The notes: generated from the sequence alone by a model not told the origin. A stretch of 64,000 nt of DNA from Marthasterias glacialis (GCA_911728455.2 OU452219.1:3408320-3472319), one strand, 5' to 3'. Numbered from the stretch's first letter, positions 23,525 through 35,738 are shown. Translations and numbers: made by a program.

Positions 23525-26500
23525 TCATTTTGCCTGGATGACCTCCTTCTTAAGACGGGCAGCTAAAGCGAGACGCATCTTCATCTGTTTATCTTGCTCC
23601 TCACTTGATGCAACTGGTTTGACATCACCTGAATACATGAGTGTCATATGAATAATACATGAATACACATAAATAATTCATTAATGTCCCTCAAGAACAC
23701 TGTATGAATCGCTCACTCTAATTTTGATACTCGTGGCGCATGAACATTTATTATCCTGGTCATTCCTGAAACCATCTCAGTTCCTTTGGGAGAATACAGC
23801 CTGTGCATCAAGCTAAATCAATCAAAAGAACCATCTCTACCCTCAAAGGTACCCATTTACTCCTGGGTGAAGAGAAGCAATTATAGTTAAGTGTCTTGCT
23901 GAAGGACACGTAAGTCATGACTGGGATTCAAACCCACACCCCAATGACTTCACCACCTGAACTTGAGTCCGCTGCAATAGACCGCTCGGTCACAACATGC
24001 CAGTATATTACTTTGATGAATGTATTTACCACAAGATAAGGTCAAGTGCATTGGAAGGAAATCTTGAGGTGGAGATTTTCTTGCTGTACTGAGCTCCACA
24101 ATGAAGAACTGATAACTTACTGAAGTCACTTATTTAAAGCCCCAGCCCGACATTGGTAAGACGAAAAACAAAATGTTAACAGATTCACATGTACATGGTA
24201 TAAAGATAATGATGGCAGAACACTTTCCTTGAAATATTTCTGCTTGAAGTGTCATCGTTATTAAATAATAAATGAAATAAGATTCAAAATTAGTTTTCGT
24301 CTCAGTGAGACGAAAACTCTGGCTATAGGAATGCTTACAAAAATGCTGAATGTATTTTTATCGTTTTCTTGCAAATGAAACAACGAAATGATGCTGACGT
24401 TTTCACAGGTTGGTTTTATTACAAATATCTTGATTTGGAAGCATTTACAGTCAGTACCAATGTTGAGCTGTGGGGCGCTTTAAGTCGTCAGTCCATCAAG
24501 CTTAAATCTTTGAACACATTGTACTTGGAATTCTCATAATAAAAGGATTCATTTATATTTCATTACACATCCAACAGTGCAGGGGGCACTAATAAAAGGA
24601 TGAATGAAGAAACATGTTCAGTTTCAAATGTGGGTGGACAACCCCAAAAAGGGGGGGAAAACCACAGAAAGGGACTGAAAACCCAATCCACATGGTCCAA
24701 GGTGAGATTCATAGAGATAAAAGGCAGGGAAAGAAAGCCAACCCGATTTAAAAGTAGCATACAGGATTAGTATTCATCAAAACAATTTTTATTTATCAGT
24801 CTGACAGCTTTACTGATTATGAAGTTCATACCAGTACCAATCTTCCATAAAAATATCTCTGTCTGAAATACTGTCAATGTCGAGAAAATATTTGAAGACC
24901 CTCATTTTAACTTCGGTTGTAACAATCAAAATTACGGACAATGTGTTTACATGCTCAAAATTGCGCATGGTTTTTAAATATTTCTGACTGGGACAAAAGA
25001 TTGAGCCCAAATTTTTTCAGGTTTGTTTTTTCATGTGTATATATTGAAACACACAAAGTAAGAACACTGCACTATCAGCTTTACCAATCCTAGGTTCTAC
25101 CTTAAACAGTAACAAACCCTGTCGGAATGAACTAACCTGCAGTAGCCTGTCTAGCAGCTCGGGCTGACTTGGGTCGAGCTGTCGACTTAGTCTCGGACTC
25201 TGTCTCCTGATTGAAATTTTTCTCTCGTTCTTGTCTCTTCATCTTGATGAGGAGATCACGTTGTTTCTTCAAGTATTCCTCCCGCTTCTTTAACTCACTT
25301 GCATCTGAAGATGAAACCTATGAGTTTGGATTAAGATAGGAAACAAATTGTTTACGGTATGAAATGATTAGGCTGTAATTTTCTTTTAGCTTTTCAGCAT
25401 TCTTCCTTTTCATTTTCTGCGAGTGAGAAGGAAGGTTCGTGTTTTTCAATTTCTTGTTGTTGTCTCTCGAATCTGTCAATACAATACAACATCAACCGCA
25501 TTGTTGGTGTGGCAAGAGATTCTTCCTCCCCCCCCCCCGGCCCGGAGATCCTGTCATGGCGAATTGTGTGGAAATTGTGTCTGATAGCGCCCTCTTTTGA
25601 CTCAATTTCCTTCAGCAATGTTAATTTATTATGAGGGACACACACACCGGAGAACAAACTCGCCTATGATACCAGCGCTCACTGAACAGGCTGGCACCCA
25701 GACTACCAAAGAAAGACAAAAGGGTAGGCCAGTGCAGACCGACTGGCAGCGCGAGATGAGCACCATGCTACTTGCACGGCTAGGCTCCAAGTAGTGGTCG
25801 GGTTCTGTTCGATTATCACTGCAACAACTGCAGGTGATGAAGTTGACATGTGAACAGTCGATTTCACTTTACGTTGCAGTGCCAAGTCTTTTTCAGTTTC
25901 GATGGAAATTGTTAAAATGAATAAAAATAGGTTGGGGGCGTTGTTGCTGTTGGGGCTGGGATGCCCAGCAATTCCTTTTTTTTTTACATGTTCTTACGAT
26001 ATCAAGTTATTTGGCAAAATCATTTAAGATGCCAGAATTGTATCATTCATGCAAGTTGCTTTGTCCCCTGCTGGCTTCTCCAAACCTGGTGATTGAGTGG
26101 TTCAGACAGGTGCTCTGAGACAGAGCTGTTGGTCCAATTCCTATCCGAGGAGCTGGATGGGGGTGGGGGGGACAGTGTTGATTGATTGACTTTACTCACA
26201 CTAATTCTTGAGCCTCTTCCTTCATCAGCTGCAGCTTCAGCCTTGGCACTGCTCAACCAGTTGGCAGCTGCTTCTGCACCAGTCACTGGCTTGCCGGTTG
26301 GTGCAGGTGCTGGTGAGGGTGTTGGTGACTTGCTGCTTGTTGTGCTTGCTTTGGAATCGGGTCGTGAACTAGGCTGCTGCAAAGAAACATCAAGCATATA
26401 ATGACTACTACCTGCAGCCTGCTGCAGCCTGCTGCAGCCTGCTGCAGCCTGCTGCAGCCTGCTGCAGCCTGCTGCAGCCTGCTGCAACATGAGGAAACAT

Positions 26501-29500
26501 CTCACTTATTGTAATTGTAAAAACCACCAACTAAATTGATATTAATATGTTGCTTTCAAAAACCTTCTATGAAAAGTCGGTAATTTTTTAAGTAGGTAAG
26601 GTAAATCCATTAGGATGCACCAAATGAGGAAGAGAATCCCTTAACCACTTGCTGATGGGCTTTCCGAAAAATTTCCGTGATACATGGTGGAATTAATTTC
26701 TTGGAATGGCCGGAATTTTTTTGTTTTTGAGAATATCATTGTCACAAAGAAACCCTGACTAAACAAAGCCAAGACAACAGTTTTCTTTGAAGCACCAGAA
26801 TTTTTTTATGTCTCTTTCGAGAAAACACAAGATGGGTTCAGCATGAATTGCAAAACCTCGGCCATGAGCCACGGCCGATAATTGGTACCATGGCAGAATC
26901 TAGGCTGGAATTTTGGTTCACTGGAACTTACCTCCCATTGAGCCAAAATACAATGATAAACAAAGGTGGCAGCTTCTTGATCTCTTGAAATCCTCTTCTT
27001 GTAACACAAGGACAAAGGTCTGGAATCGGGGATTACTCAATAAACCCCTTAAAAAGGGAGATTTAGAGCATTTATTCAAGTACCATCTGTCCCTCTTTGT
27101 ATGGGGAAAACGAAGTGTTGCACAGTGAGTGCATGCACTGTGCATGCTCCAAAATAGGATGTCCAGGCGAATTTTGTTCCAGTATTCTGATTTCTGGCAG
27201 AAAATATTGGCATCATATCATGTCATCCGATGTTAACTGGTTTTTGATTAAGAAGGCGGAGTGGTCGAGACAATACCTTGCTTGGTTGGGGTACCGGTGG
27301 TAAGCCTTTGGTGGAATCTGATGCTGGCTTGGATGAGTCATTAGAGATTGAAAGCTTCAAAGCCTTAAAGGTAAACAAAAAAAAATGCGCAGGTAAAGGC
27401 AGGGTTAATTTGTTCCTGTTCATTTAACGGCAAACAGAGCAATAAAGCTTGGGTTTATAGAGGGTTTATTAACCCTCCTACTGTCTGACCATTCCATCAT
27501 CTACTGTGGTTTTGAATGATACATAAACTATGCCAGCCTGCAGTTAATATCATTTGGTGAATGCATCTACACAGTAGACAGTCAACCCTCCTACTGTCTG
27601 ACCATTCAATATCATCTACTGTAGTTTTGAAGGACAGAAAAACAAGCCAGTCTGCAATATGATATCGTGTTTTGAATGCATCTACACAGTACACACATGT
27701 ACACCAGAAAATTCTGTACACAGTTGTGCCACAATACACAACCTGTTCATTTGAATGGTTTCGAATGGATGGTTATCTAACTGGAAAATGTTACCAAGAG
27801 TAACTTGTTTAATGGTGAAGTCAGCAATACCTCATTAGTCAATCTGGGTAGCTTTGCACGTGACATCTTTGTCTATTCACCCTAAGTCCCTTGAGTGATT
27901 TACTAGGATCCTTCTTCACTCTAACCAAAATCCAACACTATACGGTAACTCAACACCCAAACTGTTGGACTCTGGTTATGGTGGTATGCCCGATCCGATG
28001 TAAAGTATAATCAGTTTACTACTGCAGTCCTCAGTCCAACAGAATCAAACAAAACATGCTGTTAGATTTTGAATGGTTGGGGATAGTATGAGTTAGCATG
28101 CTTAGGGTTAACATGGGCATACTATTCGCAAACATGTAGACACCTTTAGCCCACAACAGCCACAAGCAGCTTGAACCAAAATAATTGAACCAAAATACAA
28201 CTTTGAGCATTATTTGATCAAAAGCAAAACGTGCCATGCACAAATTTTAGAACGTCATCTTGCACTGTCCGTATACGGAGCGTGACGCACGATACTCAAA
28301 ATACAGACTGCAATATAGACCACTGGGAGTATGACATGGTTTATTATCACGCTCCCGTTGAGCAATCTGATTGGAGGATTACCGCGTACTGGAAGATAAA
28401 GTGCTTTACCACACCTGAGGGCATCTCAAAGTGCTCATTATTTTTTCTGCAAGGTACGTGGAGCTATGTTCAAACTGTAAGACCCATTTATTTACATTGC
28501 ACCACGTAACGGTTTTACAAGGTGCTGTGGCACAATCCCCAGTTTACCATACCAGAAAACACCAGGGCAAATCCTCCTCTTAGCCGTAAGTAAAACAAAA
28601 TGCCCACAGCGGCCACAAACGGCCGCAAGATTTGACCTACTTCTGACAAAACAGGAGGATCAAAGAAAAGGTAATGTCTCAAACTGACATTTTCCAAATG
28701 TTTCCCCGTGTGAACATAAAATCTACAATGATAAAACAAAACCGTTTGTTTCGGTTTCAGAAAAAGAATTTTTGACATTTTCCCTGAAAAAAAAAAAAAA
28801 ACTTTCAACAAGATTAGCAATATCTGGGCATTTGGTGAGAAATCGTAGAAAAATGACTGGTCTTGAAAGAGTTAATAATGTTAGATGATTGGTCTCTTCA
28901 GCAAGACACGAATGTAACAAATAGAAAAATGCAAAATGAACAATTGTACGATCATGTGTATGATAACAACAGGAAGGACTGATTAGAGAACATTCAAATA
29001 CCAAGGGCCAAGGGAAATCGTAATGTTGAATGCAAGCATGTATAACAGACACATGAAAGGAAGGCAACAATGAGATTTTTAACAGTTGTTAAATTTGCAT
29101 CAGAGTTAAAGAATATTATTTGTGGTTTACAATGTGTGTTAAGCACTGTATACTCGGCACTTTCCTAAGTCTTGTGGTGCGATTTGTTTAAATATGGGAT
29201 TCAAACTACCTGTAGTTACCGAGCAATCTTGGTAGTCTACTGTGGTAAGACATCTGCTCTAGAATGACAAAGGTCATGGGTTTGAATCCCACCCGAGTTA
29301 TCTACCAAAAGATGGAATCAGCCTGATCCATGTAAGAAATTAATCACTTGCCGCCTTGGTTTTTTTTTCGTTTTTGTCCTGTCCCCCTGGCAGGATTCTT
29401 TTGGCAATGCCAAGGGAACAAAGATTCTCTTTATTGGATCGTCCGTTTTGTTTCTTGAATCTTGACTGAGAAAATGTCAAATTCACACACCGTGAATTGC

Positions 29501-32500
29501 AAAACATTTGCCATTACCTACGGCAGAGGACTGGAGCTAACCATGAAACCATGCTCAATTGCCGGCTCACTCTGAATTACCTCCATTGCGCCGAAATACA
29601 ATGAATGAACAAAGGTGGAAGCCTCTGGATGCCTCGTAATCCTCTTCTTGGAACAAAAGGACAAAGGTCTGTAATCGGGGATTACACAACAACCGCCGAT
29701 CAATAGCCACAAAATGCCAATAAATTCCAGACTTTTTTTTTCCTTGAATGGGTGAAACAAAGTGTAAGATGTGTGGGTGATCTCTGCACGCTCCGTAGTT
29801 GAATGACCGGGCGACCTTTGCTCTGGTGATACGACATTACAGAATAGCGTCTTTAAGAATGATAAAAAAAAAAACAGCTCAAACATATTTCAGATATGCC
29901 ATTATTTTGTACTGATTAGCTTTGTTCAGAGCAAACCTAACATCAGTGTAATTCTGAATCCTAACACCACAGAAGTATAATGATGCTACTAATGAATCTA
30001 AAGAGTTAGTCAGCTTCATGCGGGTATGGTTGGTATTTGTTCAAAGACCCAAGAGCTTGAATGATGAATACAGACTCCATGGGGGGGGGGCTCATTCAAT
30101 CCCCAGCTCCAGCTTTAACTTTTTGGGGTCAAGTGAAAGTATGTCTTTTGGCAATTTTCAGTCGCTACGGGCATTTTGGTACAAGCCGCTTGCGACTGGT
30201 TTAGGCATTTTGGTACAAGCCGCTTGCCGCTGCTACGGGCGTTTTGGTACAAGCCACTTGCGACTGCTTTAGGCATTTTGGTACAAGCCGCTTGCGACTG
30301 CTTTAGGCATTTTGGTACAAGCCACTTGCGACTGCTATGGGCATTTTGGTACAAGCCGCTTGCAGCTGCTATGGGCATTTTGGTACAAGCCGCTTGCGAC
30401 TGCTTTACGCACTTTGGTACAAGCCGCCAGCGGCTGCTATGGTCTCTACAGGGTTAACACAGCTAATTTGTTACTTATCCTAAATGCAAGAACAACGGTA
30501 AGCCCTCATTCATGCCAGGGGTTACAGCAGCAAATTAAGGCACATATCCATGGTGAATATGCATCACAAAAAATTCACTTCGGCAAATTTTTCTGCTGCA
30601 ATTAGCTGAAAAACTTGCTTACGCTTGGAAAGCTTCACGAAAGTAGGCCCCGAAAAGAGTTTCAAATTGACGTACATGTAGGCTTAAAAGCCAGAGCTGG
30701 AGCATGTATCATGGTTTCATCAAAGCCAAGTCATGATGCTGTTTAACCGATACCTTATCAAGTATTGTTCTTTCTCTTTCAAGATTTCTTTGATACTCAT
30801 CTTTACTCTCAGACAACACCTGTTTCTCAGACAGGAACAAAAAGTAGAAGACATTGTGAATAAAAGAACACTCTGAAGCTAAGCTGGGTTACCCTTCAGA
30901 TAGACCCCTAGCCCTGACGCCTACTGTCTGCCCACAGTCTGCCATTTTGGGAGTTAAAATGCAGAAAAAATACGGTGCGTGTCTGACTGCACCCACATTG
31001 CTATATTAATGTGCACTACACAGTAAACACACAAGGGACTCCAACTCCTAAAATGGCCCAAGCAAGGTTTATTGTTCGATGACGTCAGATGAACTGGTTT
31101 GGTCAATATGGTACTCCATCACAGTAAAGACTAGCCTGTAAAGTAAAATGTAGATAATTTTGGCAGCTTTACTTCATGAGAGTTGAATGTGTTCTTTAAA
31201 ACACACAAAACCATTATATCTGATATTTCGTGGTGTCAAGGTCGTAAGCCTTTATGACCTTTTTCCAGGCACACAAATTACAACTTTTTGCCGCAGCAGA
31301 AACAGTAACATGGCTCTTTTTCAAAAAGTAGGGCATAATTGTTGTATGTTTTGTTGCTAGAATTACACCCAAGACATGTTTTTCCATTCCTATGTGGAAT
31401 TTAACTTTCCTGACTGACTTACAAATAGCAGAAAAATGACAAATCTTTTACACTCAGTTTTCTTCAAACACAATTTTGGACAGTAATTGCTTACAACCTT
31501 TTGCTGGTCACACTTTCGTTACGTCCTTCCAGGCACACGACGATTTCTATTCCTAGCCCAAGGATATAAAAGGTTGGCTGTGCTGTATCAAGTCCACCAA
31601 ACTCAGGCAAAACCTAGAGAAAGGTTTTTGAAGGATTTGCGATTATCTAGATTTAATTGTACCTTGCTAAGCATTTCTTCCTCTTTGGCTTTTTCTTGTT
31701 GCAATCTTTTAGCTTCTTCCTTACTGCTCGCTATTGCTTTATCCATCTTCAGATCAATCCCTGCTTCCCTCTCCTTTCCTTGCTTTTTCAGAGCGTCGTA
31801 TTCTTCTTTGGATTTCCTGGAAATGAAAAACCACAAGAAATGTTAAAGTAAATGAAGTTTTATGTTACCGTACCTCAGTCTGGTCTGCTAAGTCAACAAA
31901 TGGCGTGTCGTGGCCGAGCGGTCAAGCGTACTGGACTCAAGCTCTGGTGTTTCTGACAAGCAGAGTGTGGGTTGGAGTCCCGATCTTGACACTTGTGTCC
32001 TTAAGCAAGACACTTAACCATTATTGCTTCATCTTTCAGATGGGACGCAAAGCCAAAGGTCCCATGTGTTGTGTATTGCACGTAAAAGAACCCAGTTACA
32101 CACTTGTCGTCAAGCAAAGGGGTTTGCCACAGTGTTTTCCGGTATGGTTGGCTGCACATTGCTCCACAGCACCTTGTAAGCCATTACACGGTGCTATGTA
32201 AATAAATGGGTCTTATAATTCAAACGTAGCTCCACACACCTTGTAGAAAAAACTAAAAAGCGCTTTGAGACGCCCTCAGGTGTGATAAAGCACTAAATAA
32301 AAACTGCGTATTAGAATTATTACCAATGCAACCGTGGTAAAATAACCACTCTTTCTACTTGGATTTAATTGTTTGTTTTTTTTCAACTTGGCACTAATTA
32401 TTCCTACTTTAACCTTAACCCCTAGTGTATTCGACTACAAATCCTCCCATATCCTCCAAAATGCTCCCTTCTGTGGTGACTCAACACCCGAATGTTTGGA

Positions 32501-35500
32501 CTTCAGATTAATTAGTATGTCTGCTACAATAAAAGTCACTTTTAGTAGGCCTTTCAGTACCATGCACTTTAAAATCAGACAAACTTCCTGAATAGAATTT
32601 TGGAGAAGTTGAGGCCATTAGGGAATGGGATTATGGTTTTAGCTGGTTTTAGCTGAAAACGTAAACTTGTATTTGAACTTTTCAAAGGGCACCACGGCAA
32701 AAGCATGGGGCAAATAACAGGGTTAATTCGAGGCCTGTAATGCTATCTACAGTCCTCTTTCAAATGGTTATACAATAAAAAAAATAATAAATAAAAAAAA
32801 GACAAAGTTGATGTTTTTATTTTTAACCTGAGAATCTCATTCAGGATCTTCTCATCTTCGGTTTCGGTACTAGCAGCTTGAGAGTATTTGGCAGATGTCC
32901 CTTGGTCAGCTTGAAGTATGCCTGGGATTTCCCCAGTACGAGCTTGCATCACGTGCAAGACCTGCAGCTCCAGTTCTATATTCTGCTTGATCATCATACG
33001 CTTAAAGACTTCAAAGTCTTGAGCGGCTTCAACTTGCTCAAAGAGTGTCTGAGATGGTATGGGGAAAAAACTAAATAAATGGTTTGGATAAAACTAATAA
33101 AACCATGCTTATATAGCGCATTTCAAAGTGAGGTTCCCATTCACTGTAGAGGATAAATCAACAATTGTACAAAGTAAACAGATGATTTCACCCGGGTTTT
33201 TAATTGTTCTGATGCTTCAGCCTGTTTAACAACCTCTGGAAGACTGGTCCATAACTGAACTGCTGCATATTGGAAAGAGCGGGAACCATACGACATGGTT
33301 TTGATAACTGGGGGAGTCAGAAGGGATTTATGTGAAGATCGCATTTTTCTTAGCAGAAAATTTTTAAGCAATTCTTTCTGCTTAATTAAGTAGCTCTATG
33401 AAATTGGGCACTGGGGCCCTAATTATGCTTACTAGAATAAGGTTACCAGCCAAACTACCATGTCACATGTTCAATTTGTGACCGGTGTCTGCATTTGTGA
33501 CTGCATTTCTGCTTAGCAGAACAATTTTAAGCAATATTTTCTGCTTACGGAGCTCTACGAAATTTGACCCAGGTCTTCCCCCTATTTCTTCTCCCTTCAT
33601 ATACTACCATGATAGATGCGTTGGACTGGTAACTGTGCCCTTGGCAAGCTTTAATGAATTCCTCCGACTTGATCCCGATGTCTTTAACAAAACTCTCCAG
33701 CATAAACTCCACCTGTTCACAAAGAAATGGATTCATCATTTGACAACAAAGAAATTAACTCAAAGGGAATGGACAACAGTGGTGTTTCAGAACAGTACAA
33801 ACGTTTTAATTCATTAGTTTGCACAATAAACAGAGCAACTTATGTAGATAATACATAATTATGTATGGAACATATGACATACATGCAACTTGTCAATTTT
33901 ACCCACAAAAAGCAGAAACTTTCATGGACTTATTTACAGTGTTTTTCATGGTACAAAAAAAAGAAAACAAGAGGAAATCAGCTGATCTGCCAAAAAGTTG
34001 TATGCCTTTTTTTTAACTGACACTATTACTAAGAGGCTGAAGGAAAATTTTTTGTTAGCACTTACCAACTGTTGATACTCTGTATGTATTTCTTTGTAGG
34101 TTTTATTGTTAGTTTCTTCTGGGTCAAAAACTGTTGAAGAAAAATGTACATGTTTTTTGACTTGTATACAGTTTTAATAAACTACAAGTTATCAAGGTCA
34201 GCATCAGTGGCCATCTCGTGCGAGCTGCAAATCACATTACCTCCACTAAAATCGTTCAGTCCATGGCGTAGAAAACGCATCATGGTTGGCCAGTACCACT
34301 GCATCGCAAACATTAAGATTCTTTGACTAAAACGACTCGCTTCACCAGAATTTGTGAAGCGATTGTGAGGTTTCTAGTGCTTCTAAAAAACATTTACTAT
34401 TATTTGAAGCTGAAACTGGCAATTTAAGAAAGGGGCCCATGGAACAAGTTGTCAGCATGCTGTCGGCATTTAGTAGGATTGGTAGTACTGACTGGATATG
34501 AGGCCTGTGCAACATTACCATGGCAGGCAGCCAGTCCATGTTAATTGTTATGGCATTAGTTCACACTATTTCTCCCGCCGTTTGAAATTTATTTTATAAG
34601 ATTTGTTCATTATAAGTTGTGGTTTCTTGTTTCTCTTATTTATTATTTTATTTTGAAAACAATGGAATTTTGAAATGAATGACGGGGTCTCACTTTTTCT
34701 CTCAAAAACAAAATCTGAAATAATGGAATCTGTGCTTGACTAAAAAAATGTGATTTTTTTTTGCATGCTGTGATGTTATGAAATTAAAAAAAATAATAAT
34801 ATGACTGGCCACCTGCCTTTGTAATGTTGCACAGATCATTTGCCACTTTTGTTACCCCTACAGGTTAATGGTGTCGTCCATGTACGGTCTAAAGACAACA
34901 TGGCGGACAGTATTAAAAAAGATAGTACAAAGCTACGTGATAAAGAATCGTTATTTTAAGTTAAAAACACAATTTTTTCAACAGATTGAAGGTTATTTGG
35001 ATGTTTATTACTCCTTTACACATATTAAAGGGGTTTATCTATCTTTAGCGGTGCTTTTTCAGTGCATTTTAAACGTGTTGTCAGCTTTTTTTTTATGCGA
35101 CCAGGCCTGGTACTGGTGGTAGTGGTGGTACCGAGGTTTGCAAGAGGTGTCAAGTTTGTGGGTGACGAGTTTCCACCAGGGTGCATATTTTGCAGGTGTC
35201 CATTCTAATGCTAGGTAGTGCCTCAAATAACCATGGTTACCTTCCTTGTCATGCATTTAGTTTACCAAATAACAACATTCTAAAATACTCAAAGTGAATT
35301 CGAACACTAACCATTGTTGCACATGCACAATTGCAGCATGTGTGGTACACACACAGTCATTTTTTATTTTAAAAAAAACGAGTTGATTTCACCAGCAAAA
35401 ACTCTTCCATTTACCATTGATTTTCAACCCTTTTAATCATACATAAAGACACTGTTTGTTGCTGATAATAATGCAAAAAAACTATCTCTTACCCAAGCAC

Positions 35501-35592
35501 TTCTGGTCTATGAAACCCATCACTGGCATTTGCCAAATTGGGCTTCGTAAAAATTGTACAACACCATCAATGAGCCAAGCGTTGTCCGCCAT
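23525..35592 (-). CDS. CFAP36: CFAP36 (CCDC104), complete, ten exons
   Basis: Cilia- and flagella-associated protein 36, an ARL3-binding BART-domain protein of the ciliary base. Coding exons (minus strand): 35592-35493, 34130-34066, 33712-33608, 33048-32828, 31816-31663, 30819-30754, 27363-27277, 26376-26202, 25304-25137, 23628-23525 (stop TGA 23527-23525). All have GT/AG borders and phases 1,0,0,2,0,0,0,1,1 that join into one frame of 1245 bases (414 residues; human protein about 340). The start reads MADNAWLIDGVVQFLRSPIW. Exons 1-4 give the helical BART domain (QKCLVFDPEETNNKTYKEIH, KRMMIKQNIELELQVLHVMQ). Exon 5 has RKSKEEYDALKKQ; exon 9 has ELKKREEYLKKQRDLLIKMK, a coiled coil; the end is RLALAARLKKEVIQAK. 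The extra length lies in the low-complexity Ser/Pro/Ala part (exons 7-8). Exon 8 starts at a NAGNAG acceptor. The nearest minus-strand AATAAA found downstream is about 22489-22484. Convergent with PPP4R3. Confidence 0.94.
23850..24000 (-). mobile_element. SINE fragment, antisense (tRNA-Ser/Leu-headed family)
   Basis: GGTTAAGTGTCTTGC-like text (AGTTAAGTGTCTTGCTGAAG), B box TGGGATTCAAACCCACACCC and the A-box side ACCGCTCGGTCACAACATG are the reverse complement of the head of the copy at 31905. It lies in a CFAP36 intron. Confidence 0.6.
24133..24484. mobile_element. About 350-bp MITE, TTTAAAGCCCCAGC ends
   Basis: The left end TTTAAAGCCCCAGCCCGACA with TTGGTAAG is inverse to the right end TACCAATGTTGAGCTGTGGG..CTTTAA. 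The middle has the palindrome GTTTTCGTCTCAGTGAGACG plus AAAAC. It sits inside CFAP36 intron 9. Confidence 0.75.
24595..24745 (-). mobile_element. tRNA-derived SINE copy, antisense
   Basis: GTGGGTGGACAACCCCAAAA, CTGAAAACCCAATCCACATG and a degraded B box mark an antisense member of the GGGTTTTC family within CFAP36. Confidence 0.6.
26411..26486. repeat. 10-bp tandem repeat (CTGCAGCCTG)n beside a CFAP36 3' splice site
   Basis: Seven uninterrupted units plus a partial one. On the CFAP36 strand it reads AGGCTGCAGC repeats and ends about 34 bases upstream of the exon 8 acceptor at 26376. The frame through the array into exon 8 is open (LQQAAAGCSR per three units). Confidence 0.93.
26820..27185. 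repeat. Dispersed repeat, copy 1
   Basis: Shares with 29490-29860, in the same orientation: TGAATTGCAAAAC, AAATACAATGA.AAACAAAGG, TCCTCTTCTTG.AACA, GGACAAAGGTCTG.AATCGGG and GGATTAC.CAA. Both copies lie in CFAP36 introns. The frame hits in the region follow from the repeat, not from a gene. Confidence 0.65.
27469..27700. repeat. About 115-bp direct duplication
   Basis: ACCCTCCTACTGTCTGACCA begins copies at about 27472 and 27586. Both then carry ATCATCTACTGT.GTTTTGAA and end GAATGCATCTACACAGTA. It sits between exons 6 and 7 of CFAP36. Confidence 0.8.
28240..28580 (-). mobile_element. 3' part of the tRNA-Ser/Leu-headed SINE, antisense
   Basis: Reverse complement of the 3' half of the element at 31905-32325: CCAGTTTACCATACCAGAAA, AAGGTGCTGTGGCAC, AGACCCATTTATTTACATTG and CACACCTGAGGGCATCTCAA. 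The end nearest 28320 is flanked by unrelated sequence. Confidence 0.65.
29132..29345. repeat. tRNA-like SINE copy
   Basis: TGTTAAGCACTGTATACTCG matches the fragment at 1436. Further on, GTAAGACATCTGCTCTAGAA and B box GGTTTGAATCCCACCC give a tRNA-like outline. Confidence 0.5.
29490..29860. repeat. Dispersed repeat, copy 2
   Basis: Second copy of the repeat at 26820-27185 in the same orientation, within a CFAP36 intron. The two diverge by many substitutions and small indels, so the duplication is not recent. Confidence 0.65.
30171..30442. repeat. 34-bp minisatellite, eight copies
   Basis: GCATTTTGGTACAAGCCGCT begins units at 30171, 30205, 30239, 30273, 30307, 30341, 30375 and 30409. The unit has no stop in several frames and 34 is not a multiple of three, so long frames appear on both strands. 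It lies in a CFAP36 intron. Confidence 0.94.
31905..32325 (+). mobile_element. tRNA-Ser/Leu-headed SINE with LINE-like tail
   Basis: A box GTCGTGGCCGAGCGGTCAAG and B box GGTTGGAGTCCCGATC give a class II tRNA-like head. The body runs through CTTAAGCAAGACACTTAACC and CACGTAAAAGAACCCAGTTA. The tail AAAGCGCTTTGAGACGCCCT then GATAAAGCACTAAATAAAAA resembles the 3' end of L2/CR1-type LINEs. It is opposite in orientation to the host gene CFAP36. Confidence 0.75.
33080..33372 (-). mobile_element. LINE ORF2 C-terminal fragment and 3' tail
   Basis: The minus strand reads KTMSYGSRSFQYAAVQLWTS then LPEVVKQAEASEQLKTRVKS. This is the G.R.F...A..LWNSLP block at the C terminus of CR1/L2-like LINE reverse-transcriptase proteins. 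The tail toward 33080 has a GCGCTATATAAGC-like motif. The fragment is 5'-truncated and dead, inside a CFAP36 intron. Confidence 0.75.
33413..33573. repeat. GGGCCC-type foldback
   Basis: Left GGGGCCCTAATTATGCTTAC with AGAATAAGGTTACCAGCC; right TTCTGCTTACGGAGCTC then GAAATTTGACCC. Same group as 54248-54442. Confidence 0.6.
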
Positions 35593-35721
35593 CTTGGTTT
35601 GTTTATGACAACGAATGTACGGTGTCCCAAAGAGAACGTCTGTAAACCAAGAATGGCGTGCATGATCGACGACGACACTGCCTCTGTGTGTGCTTTTAAA
35701 GGCGCACGCAGGCTCGATGCC

Positions 35722-35738
35722 ATTGGCCGACGGCCAAT
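35722..35738. promoter_or_regulatory. Inverted CCAAT-box pair upstream of CFAP36
   Basis: ATTGGCCGACGGCCAAT is a 17-base palindrome with two opposed CCAAT boxes, about 130-146 bases upstream of the CFAP36 ATG. CCAAT boxes are bound by NF-Y and are common in promoters without a TATA box. That it acts in this promoter is inference. Confidence 0.45.

Noticed and set aside
26047-26505. Single 152-residue frame as a separate gene
   Set aside because: Its middle is CFAP36 exon 8. The ends run into the upstream intron repeat and past the donor at 26201.
30018-30605. Several open frames on both strands
   Set aside because: They are produced by the stop-free 34-bp minisatellite; no start context, homology or splice sites support them.
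31905-31990. Possible true tRNA-Ser/Leu gene
   Set aside because: A and B boxes are present but the anticodon arm does not fold cleanly, and the sequence continues into a SINE body and tail shared with other copies.
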